Shown piece after piece: positions 35,971 through 44,608 of a stretch of DNA of 64,000 bases. How positions within the stretch are numbered: position 1 is the first letter of the stretch; the number at the start of each line of letters is the position of its first letter. A program made the translations under genes and the position numbers. The stretch is taken from assembly GCF_017654485.1 (NCBI RefSeq), contig NZ_CP061091.1, forward strand, positions 2,982,501 through 3,046,500. Direction: 5' to 3'. Source of the DNA: Roseomonas marmotae. Its GTDB lineage: Bacteria > Pseudomonadota > Alphaproteobacteria > Acetobacterales > Acetobacteraceae. A model generated the notes under the pieces. That model made no database searches, was not told the origin of the DNA, and saw only the letters and a program-made list of their open reading frames with translations.

Positions 35971-37734
35971 TCAGCCCTCGTGCCGGGGGCCCTGCACCTC
36001 GTAGCGCGGGGCCTGGACGCCCTCCCGCGGCCTGCGGTCCAGCGCGGCGCGGACCCGCTCGGCCAGCGCGGCACGGCGGTAGGGCTTGCCCACCACGTCC
36101 CAGGACGAGACGCTTGGTCCCTGCGCGACCAGTTCATCGTTATAGCCGGTGGTCAGCAGCACCGGCATCCCGGGCAGGCGTTGCCGCACCTTCTCGGCCA
36201 ACCCCAGCCCGTTCATGCTGCCGGGCATCAGGATATCGCTGAACAGCAGGTCGATCCCTTTCCAGCCGCGCTTCTCCAGCACCTGCAAGGCCTCATCCGC
36301 GCTGGCCGCGGTCAGCACGCGGTAGCCCAGCCCCTCCAGATGCTCGCAGGCCAGGGCCAGCACATCCTCGCTGTCCTCGACCAGCAGGATGCATTCCTGC
36401 CCTCCCCGCGGCTCCTCCCGCCTCTCGGGCGCGGCAGGCCGGGCCGGCGCGGCAATCCCGGCCGCCTCCTGCACGGCGGGGAAGAGCATCCGCACGGTCG
36501 TGCCCCGTCCCGGCTGGCTCTCGATCTCCAACTGCCCCAGTGACTGCTGCACGAAGCCCTGCACCATGGCCAGGCCGAGACCCGTGCCCCTGCCCGTGCC
36601 CTTGGTGGTGAAGAAGGGCTCGGTGGCACGCTCCCGCACATAGGGCTCCATGCCCTCGCCCTCATCCGTGACCGAGAGCACCACATAGGAGCCACCCGGC
36701 AGCTCGCTGTCTTCCAGCAGGGTGGTGCCGGTGGAGATCGTGATGGTGCCGCCGCAGGGCATGGCATCCCGCGCATTGATCAGCACGTTCAGCAACGCCA
36801 TTTCCAGATGCGCGGCATCGACCAGGATCGAGGGCAGGCGCCGGCGCAGGTTGATCTGCAGGTCCACCTGGTTACCCGCCGAACTCTCCAGCATCTCGCT
36901 GAATTCATGGATCAGGCTGTTGATATCCGCCAGCCGGGGCTCCAGGCGCGTCTTGCGGGCGAAGGCCAGCAACTGCCGCGTCAGCTTGCTGCCGCGCTCC
37001 GTGGCCTCGCCGGCGCGCTCGATATAGTGCGCCATCCTCTCATCGGCATGCGGCCCGAGGCGGATGCGCAGCAACTCCAGGCTGCCGGCGATGACCTGCA
37101 GCAGATTGTTGAAGTCATGTGCCAGGCCGGCGGTCAGCTGGCCGATGGATTCCATCTTCTGCGCCTGGCGGAAGGCCTGCTCGGCCGTGCGCCGGCGCGT
37201 GACATCCAACTGGGAGGCGAAGAAATAGAGCAGCCGCCCGGCCTTGTCATAGACGGGTGCGATGAAGAGGCCATTCCAGAAGGGCGTGCCGTCCTTCCTG
37301 TAGTTCAGCAGCTCCGCCGAGATCGGGCGCTTCTCGGCGATGGCCTCGCGCAGTTCGGCCACCTTCTCCCGGTCCGTCTGCACACCCTGGAGGAAACGGC
37401 TGTTGCGTCCGACGATCTCCTCCTGCCGGTAGCCGGTCAGGTCCTCGAAGGCGCGGTTGGCGAAGACGACCGGATTATCCGGCAGATTCGGATCCGTCAG
37501 GATCATCGGCATCCGCGTCATCTCCACCGCGGCGAAGAAGACGTCGTCGCGGTGCTTCAGCCCGGGCTCCGTGACACGTGCTTCGTGCCATTGGAGGAGG
37601 CCAGGACCACCTGTCGCGGAAAAGGACATCGCTTCATGCGGGCCCGCCACTGGCTTCCTGCCGCCCTGCCCATCCTGTTCCGGCAGATCGGCATCCCAGG
37701 CAGCGCCGCCAGCATCATCCTTGTCCACATTCAT
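35971..37734 (-). CDS. LOV-like histidine kinase with receiver domain (photoactive Cys is Ser)
   Basis: A 587-residue hybrid sensor kinase. About residues 65-180 form a LOV-type PAS domain with the flavin contacts kept: Asn144 and Asn154 in ELLNYRKDGTPFWN, and Gln175 in FFASQLDVT. The signature is GRNSRFLQG, where the flavin-adduct Cys is Ser112 (codon AGC at 37399-37401). Then come a dimerisation domain with His206 in GLAHDFNNLL, an ATPase domain (Asn319, DEGEG, TGLGLAMVQG), and a C-terminal receiver with Asp499 in LFSDILMPG. The layout matches LOV-HK-receiver proteins. The ATG at 37734 follows GGAAGAATCGGGG; a TTG 69 bases upstream is poor. Light sensing by a non-adduct route is possible, not shown. 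Confidence 0.9.
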   Translation of the reverse strand: MNVDKDDAGGAAWDADLPEQDGQGGRKPVAGPHEAMSFSATGGPGLLQWHEARVTEPGLKHRDDVFFAAVEMTRMPMILTDPNLPDNPVVFANRAFEDLTGYRQEEIVGRNSRFLQGVQTDREKVAELREAIAEKRPISAELLNYRKDGTPFWNGLFIAPVYDKAGRLLYFFASQLDVTRRRTAEQAFRQAQKMESIGQLTAGLAHDFNNLLQVIAGSLELLRIRLGPHADERMAHYIERAGEATERGSKLTRQLLAFARKTRLEPRLADINSLIHEFSEMLESSAGNQVDLQINLRRRLPSILVDAAHLEMALLNVLINARDAMPCGGTITISTGTTLLEDSELPGGSYVVLSVTDEGEGMEPYVRERATEPFFTTKGTGRGTGLGLAMVQGFVQQSLGQLEIESQPGRGTTVRMLFPAVQEAAGIAAPARPAAPERREEPRGGQECILLVEDSEDVLALACEHLEGLGYRVLTAASADEALQVLEKRGWKGIDLLFSDILMPGSMNGLGLAEKVRQRLPGMPVLLTTGYNDELVAQGPSVSSWDVVGKPYRRAALAERVRAALDRRPREGVQAPRYEVQGPRHEG

Positions 37735-37842
37735 CCCCGATTCTTCCGCTGCTCGCCCTTCTGGCGGCGCCGATCCGGGATGAGAACCAATGAGACCGGC
37801 CAACGGAGGACGGCTTGAGAAGATTTGACCCGGTGCGGTGCT

Positions 37843-39012
37843 TCAGTCCTGGCGCGGGAACCTCTCGCCCGCCAGCCGCCAGCCAACCGGCACGGCCAGG
37901 AGGCAGAGCGCCGCCATGACCCAGAAGACACCGCCGCCGAAGGTGGCATAGAGCGGGCCGCAGGCCAGGGTCAGCAGTCCCATGCTCAGGCCGCTGCCCA
38001 GGCTGGCATGGAGCGTCTGCGCCGTGCCCGCCTGGGCGGGGGGCACCATGGAAACCAGCAGGCGCATCGCCGCCAGATACTGCGCGCCGAAGGTCAGGGC
38101 ATGCAGCAGCTGGCCCAGGACCAGCGCGGGCAGCCAGGTGGTGCTGCCCAGCAGCCCCCAGCGCAGCACCCCGCCCGCCGCCGCGAGCAGCGTCAGCCCC
38201 CGCGCGCCCAGCCGCTCCACCAGCCGCCCGCCCCAGGCGAAGAGGATGATTTCCGCCACCACGCCCAGCGCCCAGAGCAGGCCGATGGTGACGGGCGGAT
38301 ACCCCGCCGAGCTCCAGTAGATGGCGCCAAAGCCATAGAGCGCGGCATGGCTGCCCTGGATCAGGCCGGTCAGCAGCAGCAGGCGGCGGAACCCCGGCAC
38401 GGCCAGCACGGCGCGGAAGCCGCCCCGTGGCCGGGCCAGCCCCTCTCCATCCGAGGTGCGGCGCAGCAGCAGGGTGGCGGCGGCCGTCAGGGCCAGCATC
38501 GCCGCCATCAGCAGCGGCACGACGTCGTAGCTCCAGCGACCCGCCGCCCAGCCCGCCAGGGCCGATGCCAGGATGAAGGTGGCCGAGCCCGCCGCCCGCA
38601 CGCGCGGGTAGTCCAGCCGCCCGCGCCGCGCGGCTGAGAGCGTCACCGCCTCGGACAAGGGCGTGACCGGCGCCAGGGCGGCACTGAAGACCGCCTGGGC
38701 CAGCAGCAGCCCGACGATGCCGGCCGCCGCCAGCAAGCCGCAGGCCGCCAGGGCCGCCGCGGCCGCCATGATGCCCAGCAGCAGGCGCGGATCGCCCAGC
38801 CGGTCCGCCAGCCGCCCGGCCAGCGGCCCCGCCACCAGCCGCACGGCCGAGCCCAGCGCCAGCACCATGGCCACCTGCCCGGCATCCAGCCCGCGCTGGG
38901 TCAGGAAGGCCGGCAGGAAGGGCTGGGAAATGCCCAGCGCCGCATAGGCGGTGCCCAGCAGCGCGGCGTGGCGCGCGGCATCGGCCGGGATTCGGTCGGG
39001 GAATGGCTGCAT
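37843..39012 (-). CDS. MFS transporter (MFS_1-like/HcaT-type)
   Basis: A roughly 12-helix major-facilitator protein of 389 residues. The first helix has LLGTAYAALGISQPFLPAFL, the cytoplasmic loop is LAGRLADRLGDPRLLLGIM, and the middle has RVRAAGSATFILASALAG. This pattern (loop with RVRxxGS) recurs in the phenylpropionate-type (HcaT) and related MFS_1 proteins. The substrate is unknown. It lies downstream of the LOV kinase gene region on the same strand but is transcribed before it, separated by 108 bases from the kinase start. Whether it shares a promoter with the kinase is unclear. Confidence 0.86.
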   Translation of the reverse strand: MQPFPDRIPADAARHAALLGTAYAALGISQPFLPAFLTQRGLDAGQVAMVLALGSAVRLVAGPLAGRLADRLGDPRLLLGIMAAAAALAACGLLAAAGIVGLLLAQAVFSAALAPVTPLSEAVTLSAARRGRLDYPRVRAAGSATFILASALAGWAAGRWSYDVVPLLMAAMLALTAAATLLLRRTSDGEGLARPRGGFRAVLAVPGFRRLLLLTGLIQGSHAALYGFGAIYWSSAGYPPVTIGLLWALGVVAEIILFAWGGRLVERLGARGLTLLAAAGGVLRWGLLGSTTWLPALVLGQLLHALTFGAQYLAAMRLLVSMVPPAQAGTAQTLHASLGSGLSMGLLTLACGPLYATFGGGVFWVMAALCLLAVPVGWRLAGERFPRQD

Positions 39013-39184
39013 GGAGGCCGCTACCCTGCCCCAGCCGCCCGGCCACCGCCAGGAGGGTGCGGCCCTTTGACGCGGCGCGGGGTATCCGGCCGCGCACAAA
39101 AGGCCTTTAACTGCCTCAGCCACCGCGGCCGGAGCATACGCCCCGTTGCCAAGCACCCCCCAATGGCTCCACACACCGGAAGCG

Positions 39185-42151
39185 ATGTCAGCCTTCGTCC
39201 CCCAAAGCTCGTCCGCCACCATGTTCCCGGCCCGCGTCAAGGCCATTCTGGGTCCAACCAACACTGGTAAGACCCACTTGGCCATCACGCGGCTGCTGGC
39301 GCATGCCTCCGGCATCATCGGTTTCCCGCTGCGCCTGCTGGCGCGCGAGAACTACGACCGCATGGTGGCCGCCAAAGGGGAGCGATACGTCGCCCTCATC
39401 ACCGGCGAGGAGAAGATCGTCCCGCCCGAGGCGAAGTGGTTCGCCTGCACGGTGGAGGCCATGCCTCTGGACCGGCAGGCCGAATTCGTCGCGGTGGACG
39501 AGATCCAGCTCTGCGCAGACCCTGACCGGGGCCATATCTTCACCGACCGGCTGCTGAACGCGCGCGGACTGGTCGAGACCATGTTCCTGGGCGCCGAGAC
39601 CATCCGCCCCCTGCTGCAGCGCCTGGTGCCGCAGGCCGAGATCGAGACGCGGCCGCGCCTCTCGCAGCTCTCCTATGCCGGCCCTGCCAAGCTGACCCGC
39701 CTGCCGCCGCGCAGCGCCGTCGTCGCCTTCTCCGCCAGCGAGGTCTATGCCATCGCCGAGGCTATCCGCCGCCGCCGCGGCGGCTGCGCGGTGGTGATGG
39801 GGCGCCTCTCCCCCCGCACCCGCAATGCGCAGGTGGCCCTGTATCAGAACCGCGAGGTGGATTTCCTGGTGGCGACCGACGCCATCGGGATGGGGCTGAA
39901 CATGGATGTGGACCATGTCGCCTTCGCCTCCCTTCAGAAATTCGACGGCCACCGCCCGCGCATGCTGACGCCGCAGGAGGCCGCGCAGATCGCAGGCCGT
40001 GCCGGTCGCGGCATGCGGGATGGCTCCTTCGGCGTGACGGCGGATTGCCCGCCCCTGCCGGACGAGATGGTGGAAAAGATCGAGACCCATCATTTCGAGC
40101 CGCTGCAGACGCTCGCCTGGCGCAATTCCGACCTGGATACGACCAGCATCGATGCGCTGCTGGACAGCCTGGCCCTCGCCCCCAACCAGCCCGGCCTGGC
40201 GCGCGGCAACGACGCGACGGACCACATCACGCTCGAAGCCCTCTCCCGCGATCAGGATGTGCGGAAGCTCGCCACCTCCCGCGCCAGGGTGCGGCTGCTC
40301 TGGGAAGCCTGCCAGATCCCGGATTTCCGCAAGCTGGCGGATGACAGCCACACCAAGTTCGCGGCCAAGATTTTCACTCATCTGGTTCAGGATGGGGCGC
40401 TGCCCAGTGACTGGGTGGCCAGCCAGATCGCCCAGCTCGGCAATATCGAGGGCGATCTCGATACGCTGATGTCCCGCCTCTCGGCCATCCGGGTCTGGAC
40501 CTATGTGGCCGCCCGGGCCGACTGGGTGCGGGACGCGACGCGCTTCCAGTCGGAAGCGCGCGCTGCCGAGGATGCCGTATCGGACGCGCTGCATGAGCGT
40601 CTGACGGCTCGTTTTGTCGACCGCCGCGCGGCGCATCTGATCCGCCGGCTGGATGAGACGGAGGAGGAACTGCTCTCCGCCGTCAATCGTAAGGGGGAGG
40701 TGGTGGTGGAAGGCCATCCCGTCGGTCATGTCAGCGGCTTCGTCTTCGAGCCGGATGCGTCTGCCGCCAATGAGGACGAGCGCAAGCTGGTGCTGCGCGC
40801 CGCCCGCCGTGCTCTGGTGGGCGAGATGCCCCGCCGCGTGACGGCGCTGGAAGCGGCGAAGGACGAGGAATTCGCCCTGACGCCGACCCATCGCATCACC
40901 TGGGAGGGCGCCGAGATCGCCCGGCTGAAGCCGGGACCGACGCCGGATAAGCCACAGGTGGACGTGCTGCAATCCGAGTTCCTGGACGGAGCGCAGCGGG
41001 AGCGGGTGCGCGCCAAGCTGGCCGCCTGGCTGGAGGCACTGATCGCCCGCGAATTCGCGCCGCTGACGGTGGTCGAGGAAAAGGCGGCCGAGGACAATAC
41101 CCTGCGCGGCCCCGCCTTCCGCCTGCGCGAGTATCTGGGCCTGGTGCCCGGCGGCACCGAGGCCGAGGTGAACCCGGAGCTCCGGCAGAAGCTGAAGGCC
41201 ATCGGCATCCGCGCCGGCCGCTTCGCGCTCTACCTGCCGGAGGTGCTGAAGCCCCGCCCCATGGCGCTGCGCGCGCAGCTCTGGGCGCTGAAAGCCGAAT
41301 GCATCGTGCCGACCCTGCCGGGTGGCGGGCTGGTCTCCATCCAGCAGCCGGAAGGCTGGCCGCGTGGCTTCGCCGCCACCATGGGCTGGGTGCAGGCCGG
41401 GCCGGTGCTGCTCCGCCTGGATGTGGCGGAGCGCGTGGCCGGTGAACTGGGCCACCTGACGCGCCGCGCGCCCGCCATGCTGCCGCTCGATGTCGCCAGC
41501 CGCCTGGGGGTGAAGGCCGATGCCCTGCCGGCCGTGCTGAACGCCCTGGGCTTCCGCCTGCTGCCGGCCGAGCCGCTGGCGGAGGATGCCTTCGGGCCCC
41601 CTGCCCCCGCTATGGTGGGCACGCGGCGGGAGGAGCATCATCGTGGTGCCCGCCCACGCCATCAGCAGCGCCCACAGCGTGGCGCTGGTCGCCCGCAGCA
41701 GCCCACCGCCGCGCCGCAGGACGGCACGCCCGCCGAGTCCGGCGCCGCGGGCGAGGCAGGAGCCACGGGCGAGACCGGGGCAGAGGCCACGCCCGCGCGC
41801 CCCGACCAGCGCCCGCCACGCCGGGATGGCCAGCGCCACCAGGGCAAGCCGAGCCGTGGCCCGCGCGAGGGGGGCCGTGCCCCCCGCCCGCAGGAGGGCC
41901 AGCCCGCCGAGGCGCGCGAGGGCAACCGTCCGCCGCGCGAGGGGCGGCCGGAATTCCGCCAGGGCGACCGCCCGCGCGGCCCGCGCGACGACCGTCCTCG
42001 CGGCAACCGCCCCTTCGACAAGCGCGAGGGCCGCGACAACCGTGGCAATGAGGGCCGCACCTACAGCTTCGATACGCCCAAGCCGGCGCAGTCGGCCGAT
42101 CCCGACAGCCCCTTTGCCGTGCTGGCCAAGCTGAAGCTGAACAAGGGCTGA
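39185..42151 (+). CDS. SUV3-like superfamily 2 RNA helicase with basic disordered tail
   Basis: A roughly 988-residue ATP-dependent helicase. Motif I is LGPTNTGKTHLAITRLL, the DExH-like box is VAVDEIQLCAD, and motif VI is IAGRAGRGMRDG. This is the alphaproteobacterial counterpart of mitochondrial SUV3, which works with an exonuclease in RNA decay. The last 165 residues (bases about 41640-42140) are Arg, Gly, Pro and Asp-rich, an RGG-like tail that likely binds RNA and is disordered. The ATG at 39185 is preferred over a TTG 39 bases upstream and an ATG 36 bases downstream; the ribosome-binding site is weak (GGAAG). An S4-domain gene follows after 10 bases. Confidence 0.88.
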   Translation: MSAFVPQSSSATMFPARVKAILGPTNTGKTHLAITRLLAHASGIIGFPLRLLARENYDRMVAAKGERYVALITGEEKIVPPEAKWFACTVEAMPLDRQAEFVAVDEIQLCADPDRGHIFTDRLLNARGLVETMFLGAETIRPLLQRLVPQAEIETRPRLSQLSYAGPAKLTRLPPRSAVVAFSASEVYAIAEAIRRRRGGCAVVMGRLSPRTRNAQVALYQNREVDFLVATDAIGMGLNMDVDHVAFASLQKFDGHRPRMLTPQEAAQIAGRAGRGMRDGSFGVTADCPPLPDEMVEKIETHHFEPLQTLAWRNSDLDTTSIDALLDSLALAPNQPGLARGNDATDHITLEALSRDQDVRKLATSRARVRLLWEACQIPDFRKLADDSHTKFAAKIFTHLVQDGALPSDWVASQIAQLGNIEGDLDTLMSRLSAIRVWTYVAARADWVRDATRFQSEARAAEDAVSDALHERLTARFVDRRAAHLIRRLDETEEELLSAVNRKGEVVVEGHPVGHVSGFVFEPDASAANEDERKLVLRAARRALVGEMPRRVTALEAAKDEEFALTPTHRITWEGAEIARLKPGPTPDKPQVDVLQSEFLDGAQRERVRAKLAAWLEALIAREFAPLTVVEEKAAEDNTLRGPAFRLREYLGLVPGGTEAEVNPELRQKLKAIGIRAGRFALYLPEVLKPRPMALRAQLWALKAECIVPTLPGGGLVSIQQPEGWPRGFAATMGWVQAGPVLLRLDVAERVAGELGHLTRRAPAMLPLDVASRLGVKADALPAVLNALGFRLLPAEPLAEDAFGPPAPAMVGTRREEHHRGARPRHQQRPQRGAGRPQQPTAAPQDGTPAESGAAGEAGATGETGAEATPARPDQRPPRRDGQRHQGKPSRGPREGGRAPRPQEGQPAEAREGNRPPREGRPEFRQGDRPRGPRDDRPRGNRPFDKREGRDNRGNEGRTYSFDTPKPAQSADPDSPFAVLAKLKLNKG

Positions 42152-42161
42152 AAGGCCGGGC

Positions 42162-42449
42162 GTGGCGGAGACCGAGGACCGGGACTGGCAGCGGCTGGAC
42201 AAGTGGCTGTGGTGCGCGCGGGTGGCCAAGACCCGCGCGGAATGCAGCCGCTTCGTCGAACGCGGCACGATCCGCCTGAACCGCCAGCCCGTCGATAAGC
42301 CCCATGCCAAGCTGCGCCCGGGCGATGTGCTGACACTGGCCCTCGGCGGGCCGGAGCGCGGCGTGGTGCAGGTCTGGCGCGTGCTGGCCCTGGCCGCGCG
42401 ACGCGGCCCGGCGCCCGAGGCACGGCTGCTCTACGAGGAAATCGTTTAG
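42162..42449 (+). CDS. S4-domain RNA-binding protein (Hsp15-like)
   Basis: A 95-residue protein with one S4 fold, related to Hsp15 (HslR), which binds stalled 50S subunits carrying nascent chains. The S4 core is QRLDKWLWCARVAKTRAECS, then FVERGTIRLNRQPVDKPHAK and RPGDVLTLAL. It starts at GTG 10 bases after the SUV3-like helicase gene, so the two RNA proteins are probably cotranscribed. A ribosome-rescue or RNA-quality role is inferred. Confidence 0.9.
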   Translation: MAETEDRDWQRLDKWLWCARVAKTRAECSRFVERGTIRLNRQPVDKPHAKLRPGDVLTLALGGPERGVVQVWRVLALAARRGPAPEARLLYEEIV

Positions 42450-42536
42450 CGGCGCCCCCGGCTGGCGCGGCGCACCGGGATGTGACAGGCATCCCCGGCG
42501 GCGCAGCTTGTTGGGGGATCGAACCCGGCATTGAGT

Positions 42537-42564
42537 GGTTCTCCAGCCAGAATCTGGAGGAACC
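42537..42564 (+). promoter_or_regulatory. Hairpin overlapping the ribosome-binding site of the esterase gene
   Basis: The arm GGTTCTCCAG (42537-42546) can pair with CTGGAGGAACC (42554-42564), one base bulged, around a CCAGAAT loop. The second arm contains the GGAGGA that precedes the GTG start at 42568. Formation would hide the ribosome-binding site. No ligand-binding structure is recognised. Confidence 0.4.
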
Positions 42565-42567
42565 TCC

Positions 42568-43626
42568 GTGTCCATCCCTTCCATCCCGTGCCTCGCGGCT
42601 GCGGCGGCACTGCTGGCCTGCGCGCCGGCCGCACTGGCGCAGACCCCGGAATTCCCGCCACGGGAGGTGCCGGCGCGCGACCTGCCGGTGCCCGGCACTG
42701 TCAGCCCGCAGATCCAGAAGCTGATCGGCGCGCCGCTGCGGCCGGGCTGGGACACACCCCCCACCACGCCTGAAGGCTGGAAAGCCCTGGCCGATGCGGG
42801 CGCGGCATCGGCCAGCCAGACCCTTCCGGCATTGCTGCAACGGCTGCGCGTGAAGGTCGAGCCGCAGACCATTGGAGGCGTGAAGGTCTATCTCCTCACC
42901 CCCGAAGTCATTCCGCCGGAAAACCAGAACCGCCTGCTCGTGCATGTGCATGGCGGCTGCTACGTGCTGAACCCACGGGAAGCCGCGCTGCCCGAGGCGG
43001 TGTTCATGGCGGGGTTCGGCCGTTTCAGGGTCATCGCGGTGGACTACCGCATGCCGCCCGAGGCCTATTTCCCGGCAGCGCTGGACGATGCCATGGCCGT
43101 CTGGAAGGCCGCGACGCAGACCACGGACCCCAGGAACATGGCGATCTTCGGCAGTTCCGCCGGTGGCGCCCTGACGCTGGAGATGGTGCTGCGGGCCAAG
43201 CAGGAGGGGCTGCCGCTGCCCGCCGCCATCGCGCCGGGCACGCCGATGTCGGATGTGACAGGGGCGGGCGATTCCTTCCAGACCAATGCGAAGGTGGACA
43301 ACGTCCTCGTCTCGCCGGACGGATTCTGCGATGCCGCCACCAGGTTCTATGCCAGGGGGCACGACCTCAGGGACCCCCTGCTCTCGCCCATCTACGGCGA
43401 CCTGCGTGGCTTCCCGCCCACCATCCTCACCACCGGTACGCGCGACCTGCTGCTGAGCAACACCGCGCGCATGCATCGCGCGCTGCGGCGCGCCGGGGTG
43501 GAGGCCTCCTTGCAGGTCTATGAGGGCCAGTCGCATGCCCAGTTCTACCGCGACGACACCGCGCCCGAGACCCGGGAAGCCTTCGAGGAAATCGCCGTCT
43601 TCTTCGACAGGCATCTCGGGCGCTAA
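42568..43626 (+). CDS. Secreted alpha/beta hydrolase, HSL family
   Basis: A 352-residue carboxylesterase-like protein of the hormone-sensitive-lipase family. A signal peptide (VSIPSIPCLAAAAALLACAP, cut near ALAQ) exports it. The oxyanion motif is HGGC at 128-131 (usually HGGG), and the nucleophile Ser197 is in FGSSAGG. The Asp is in TTGTRDLLLSN and the His is in EGQSHAQFY. The start is a GTG behind GGAGGAACC. It stands alone, followed by a CDF gene after 4 bases, so cotranscription is possible. The natural ester is unknown. Confidence 0.88.
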   Translation: MSIPSIPCLAAAAALLACAPAALAQTPEFPPREVPARDLPVPGTVSPQIQKLIGAPLRPGWDTPPTTPEGWKALADAGAASASQTLPALLQRLRVKVEPQTIGGVKVYLLTPEVIPPENQNRLLVHVHGGCYVLNPREAALPEAVFMAGFGRFRVIAVDYRMPPEAYFPAALDDAMAVWKAATQTTDPRNMAIFGSSAGGALTLEMVLRAKQEGLPLPAAIAPGTPMSDVTGAGDSFQTNAKVDNVLVSPDGFCDAATRFYARGHDLRDPLLSPIYGDLRGFPPTILTTGTRDLLLSNTARMHRALRRAGVEASLQVYEGQSHAQFYRDDTAPETREAFEEIAVFFDRHLGR

Positions 43627-43630
43627 CCCC

Positions 43631-44599
43631 ATGGCGCGGTCGCGGCAGTGGCGGGACATGGGCAGGGGACCGTCGGACCACGCGCATGTCTTCCTGGGCG
43701 AGCGGCATGACGAGAATGCGCGCCGCACCCTCTGGGTGGTCGCCCTCACCGCCGCCACCATGGTGGCGGAGATCCTGGCCGGCAGCATCTTCGGTTCCAT
43801 GGCGCTGCTGGCGGACGGCTTCCACATGGCCACCCATGCCGGCGCCCTGGCGGTGGCGGCGGGGGCCTATGCCTTCGCGCGCCGCCATGCCCATGACCGC
43901 CGCTTCAGTTTCGGCACCGGCAAGGTGGGCGACCTCGCGGGCTTCGCCTCGGCGCTGGTGCTGGGCCTGGTGGCGCTGAGCATCGCCATCGAATCCGGCA
44001 CGCGGCTGCTGGAGCCGCGTGCCGTCGCCTTCGGTCAGGCAACGCTGGTGGCGGTGCTGGGACTGGTGGTGAATGTCGCCAGCGCCCTGCTGCTGGGCGG
44101 CGGGCAGCATCATGACCACGATCACGGTCACGATCATGGCCATCGCCACCGGCACGCGCATGGTGGGGACAGCAACCTGCGCGCCGCCTATCTGCATGTG
44201 CTGGCGGATGCGCTGACCTCGGTGCTGGCCATCGCCGCGCTGCTCGCGGGCCGCTATCTCGGCTGGGTCTGGCTGGACCCGGCCATCGGCATCCTGGGCG
44301 CCCTGATCATCGCCCGCTGGTCCTGGGGGCTGATGCGGGACAGCGCCGCCGTACTGCTGGACATCACCGACCCGGAACTGGAGGCCGAGATCCGCCGGCA
44401 TGTGGAAGGCCCCGGAGATGCCCGTATCACCGACCTGCATGTCTGGCGCGTGGGGCCGGAGGCGCATGCCGCCATCGTCAGCGCCAGCGGCCCGGCGGGC
44501 GCCGAGGCCATTCGCGCAAGGCTGGCGCCGGTGCATGAACTGGCGCATCTCACCGTGGAATGCCGGCCGGCCCCTGACCTGCTGAACACCGGCGGCTGA
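43631..44599 (+). CDS. dmeF: Cation diffusion facilitator (DmeF-like Co/Ni exporter)
   Basis: A cation diffusion facilitator with six predicted helices and a His-rich loop. The N-terminus has DHAHVFLGERHDENARRTL, the HxHVFLG form of the DmeF group. Helix two has FGSMALLADGFHMATHAGAL with the transport-site Asp and His. The His loop is HHDHDHGHDHGHRHRHAH. The cytoplasmic domain ends in HLTVECRPAPD. DmeF exports cobalt and nickel in studied species; zinc cannot be ruled out. The ATG at 43631 is used, but one at 43658 (giving MGRGPSDHAHVF) is equally good. It starts 4 bases after the esterase. Confidence 0.88.
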   Translation: MARSRQWRDMGRGPSDHAHVFLGERHDENARRTLWVVALTAATMVAEILAGSIFGSMALLADGFHMATHAGALAVAAGAYAFARRHAHDRRFSFGTGKVGDLAGFASALVLGLVALSIAIESGTRLLEPRAVAFGQATLVAVLGLVVNVASALLLGGGQHHDHDHGHDHGHRHRHAHGGDSNLRAAYLHVLADALTSVLAIAALLAGRYLGWVWLDPAIGILGALIIARWSWGLMRDSAAVLLDITDPELEAEIRRHVEGPGDARITDLHVWRVGPEAHAAIVSASGPAGAEAIRARLAPVHELAHLTVECRPAPDLLNTGG

Positions 44600-44608
44600 G
44601 TGCTGGGG

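Noticed and set aside
37735..37803. N-terminal extension of the LOV kinase from a TTG at 37803
   Set aside because: No ribosome-binding site precedes it and the added 23 residues resemble nothing; the ATG at 37734 has a better site.
39188..42310. A 1040-codon open frame antisense to the SUV3-like helicase
   Set aside because: High GC gives long antisense frames by chance; it has no domains or ribosome-binding site, while the plus strand encodes a clear helicase. The same holds for long antisense frames over glgX (23136-25325) and the CocE gene (4803-6557).
42505..42535. A tRNA T-arm-like stretch on the minus strand (GGGTTCGATCCCC)
   Set aside because: Only three stem pairs form and there is no anticodon arm, D-arm or acceptor stem around it; it is not a tRNA or a recognisable att half-site.
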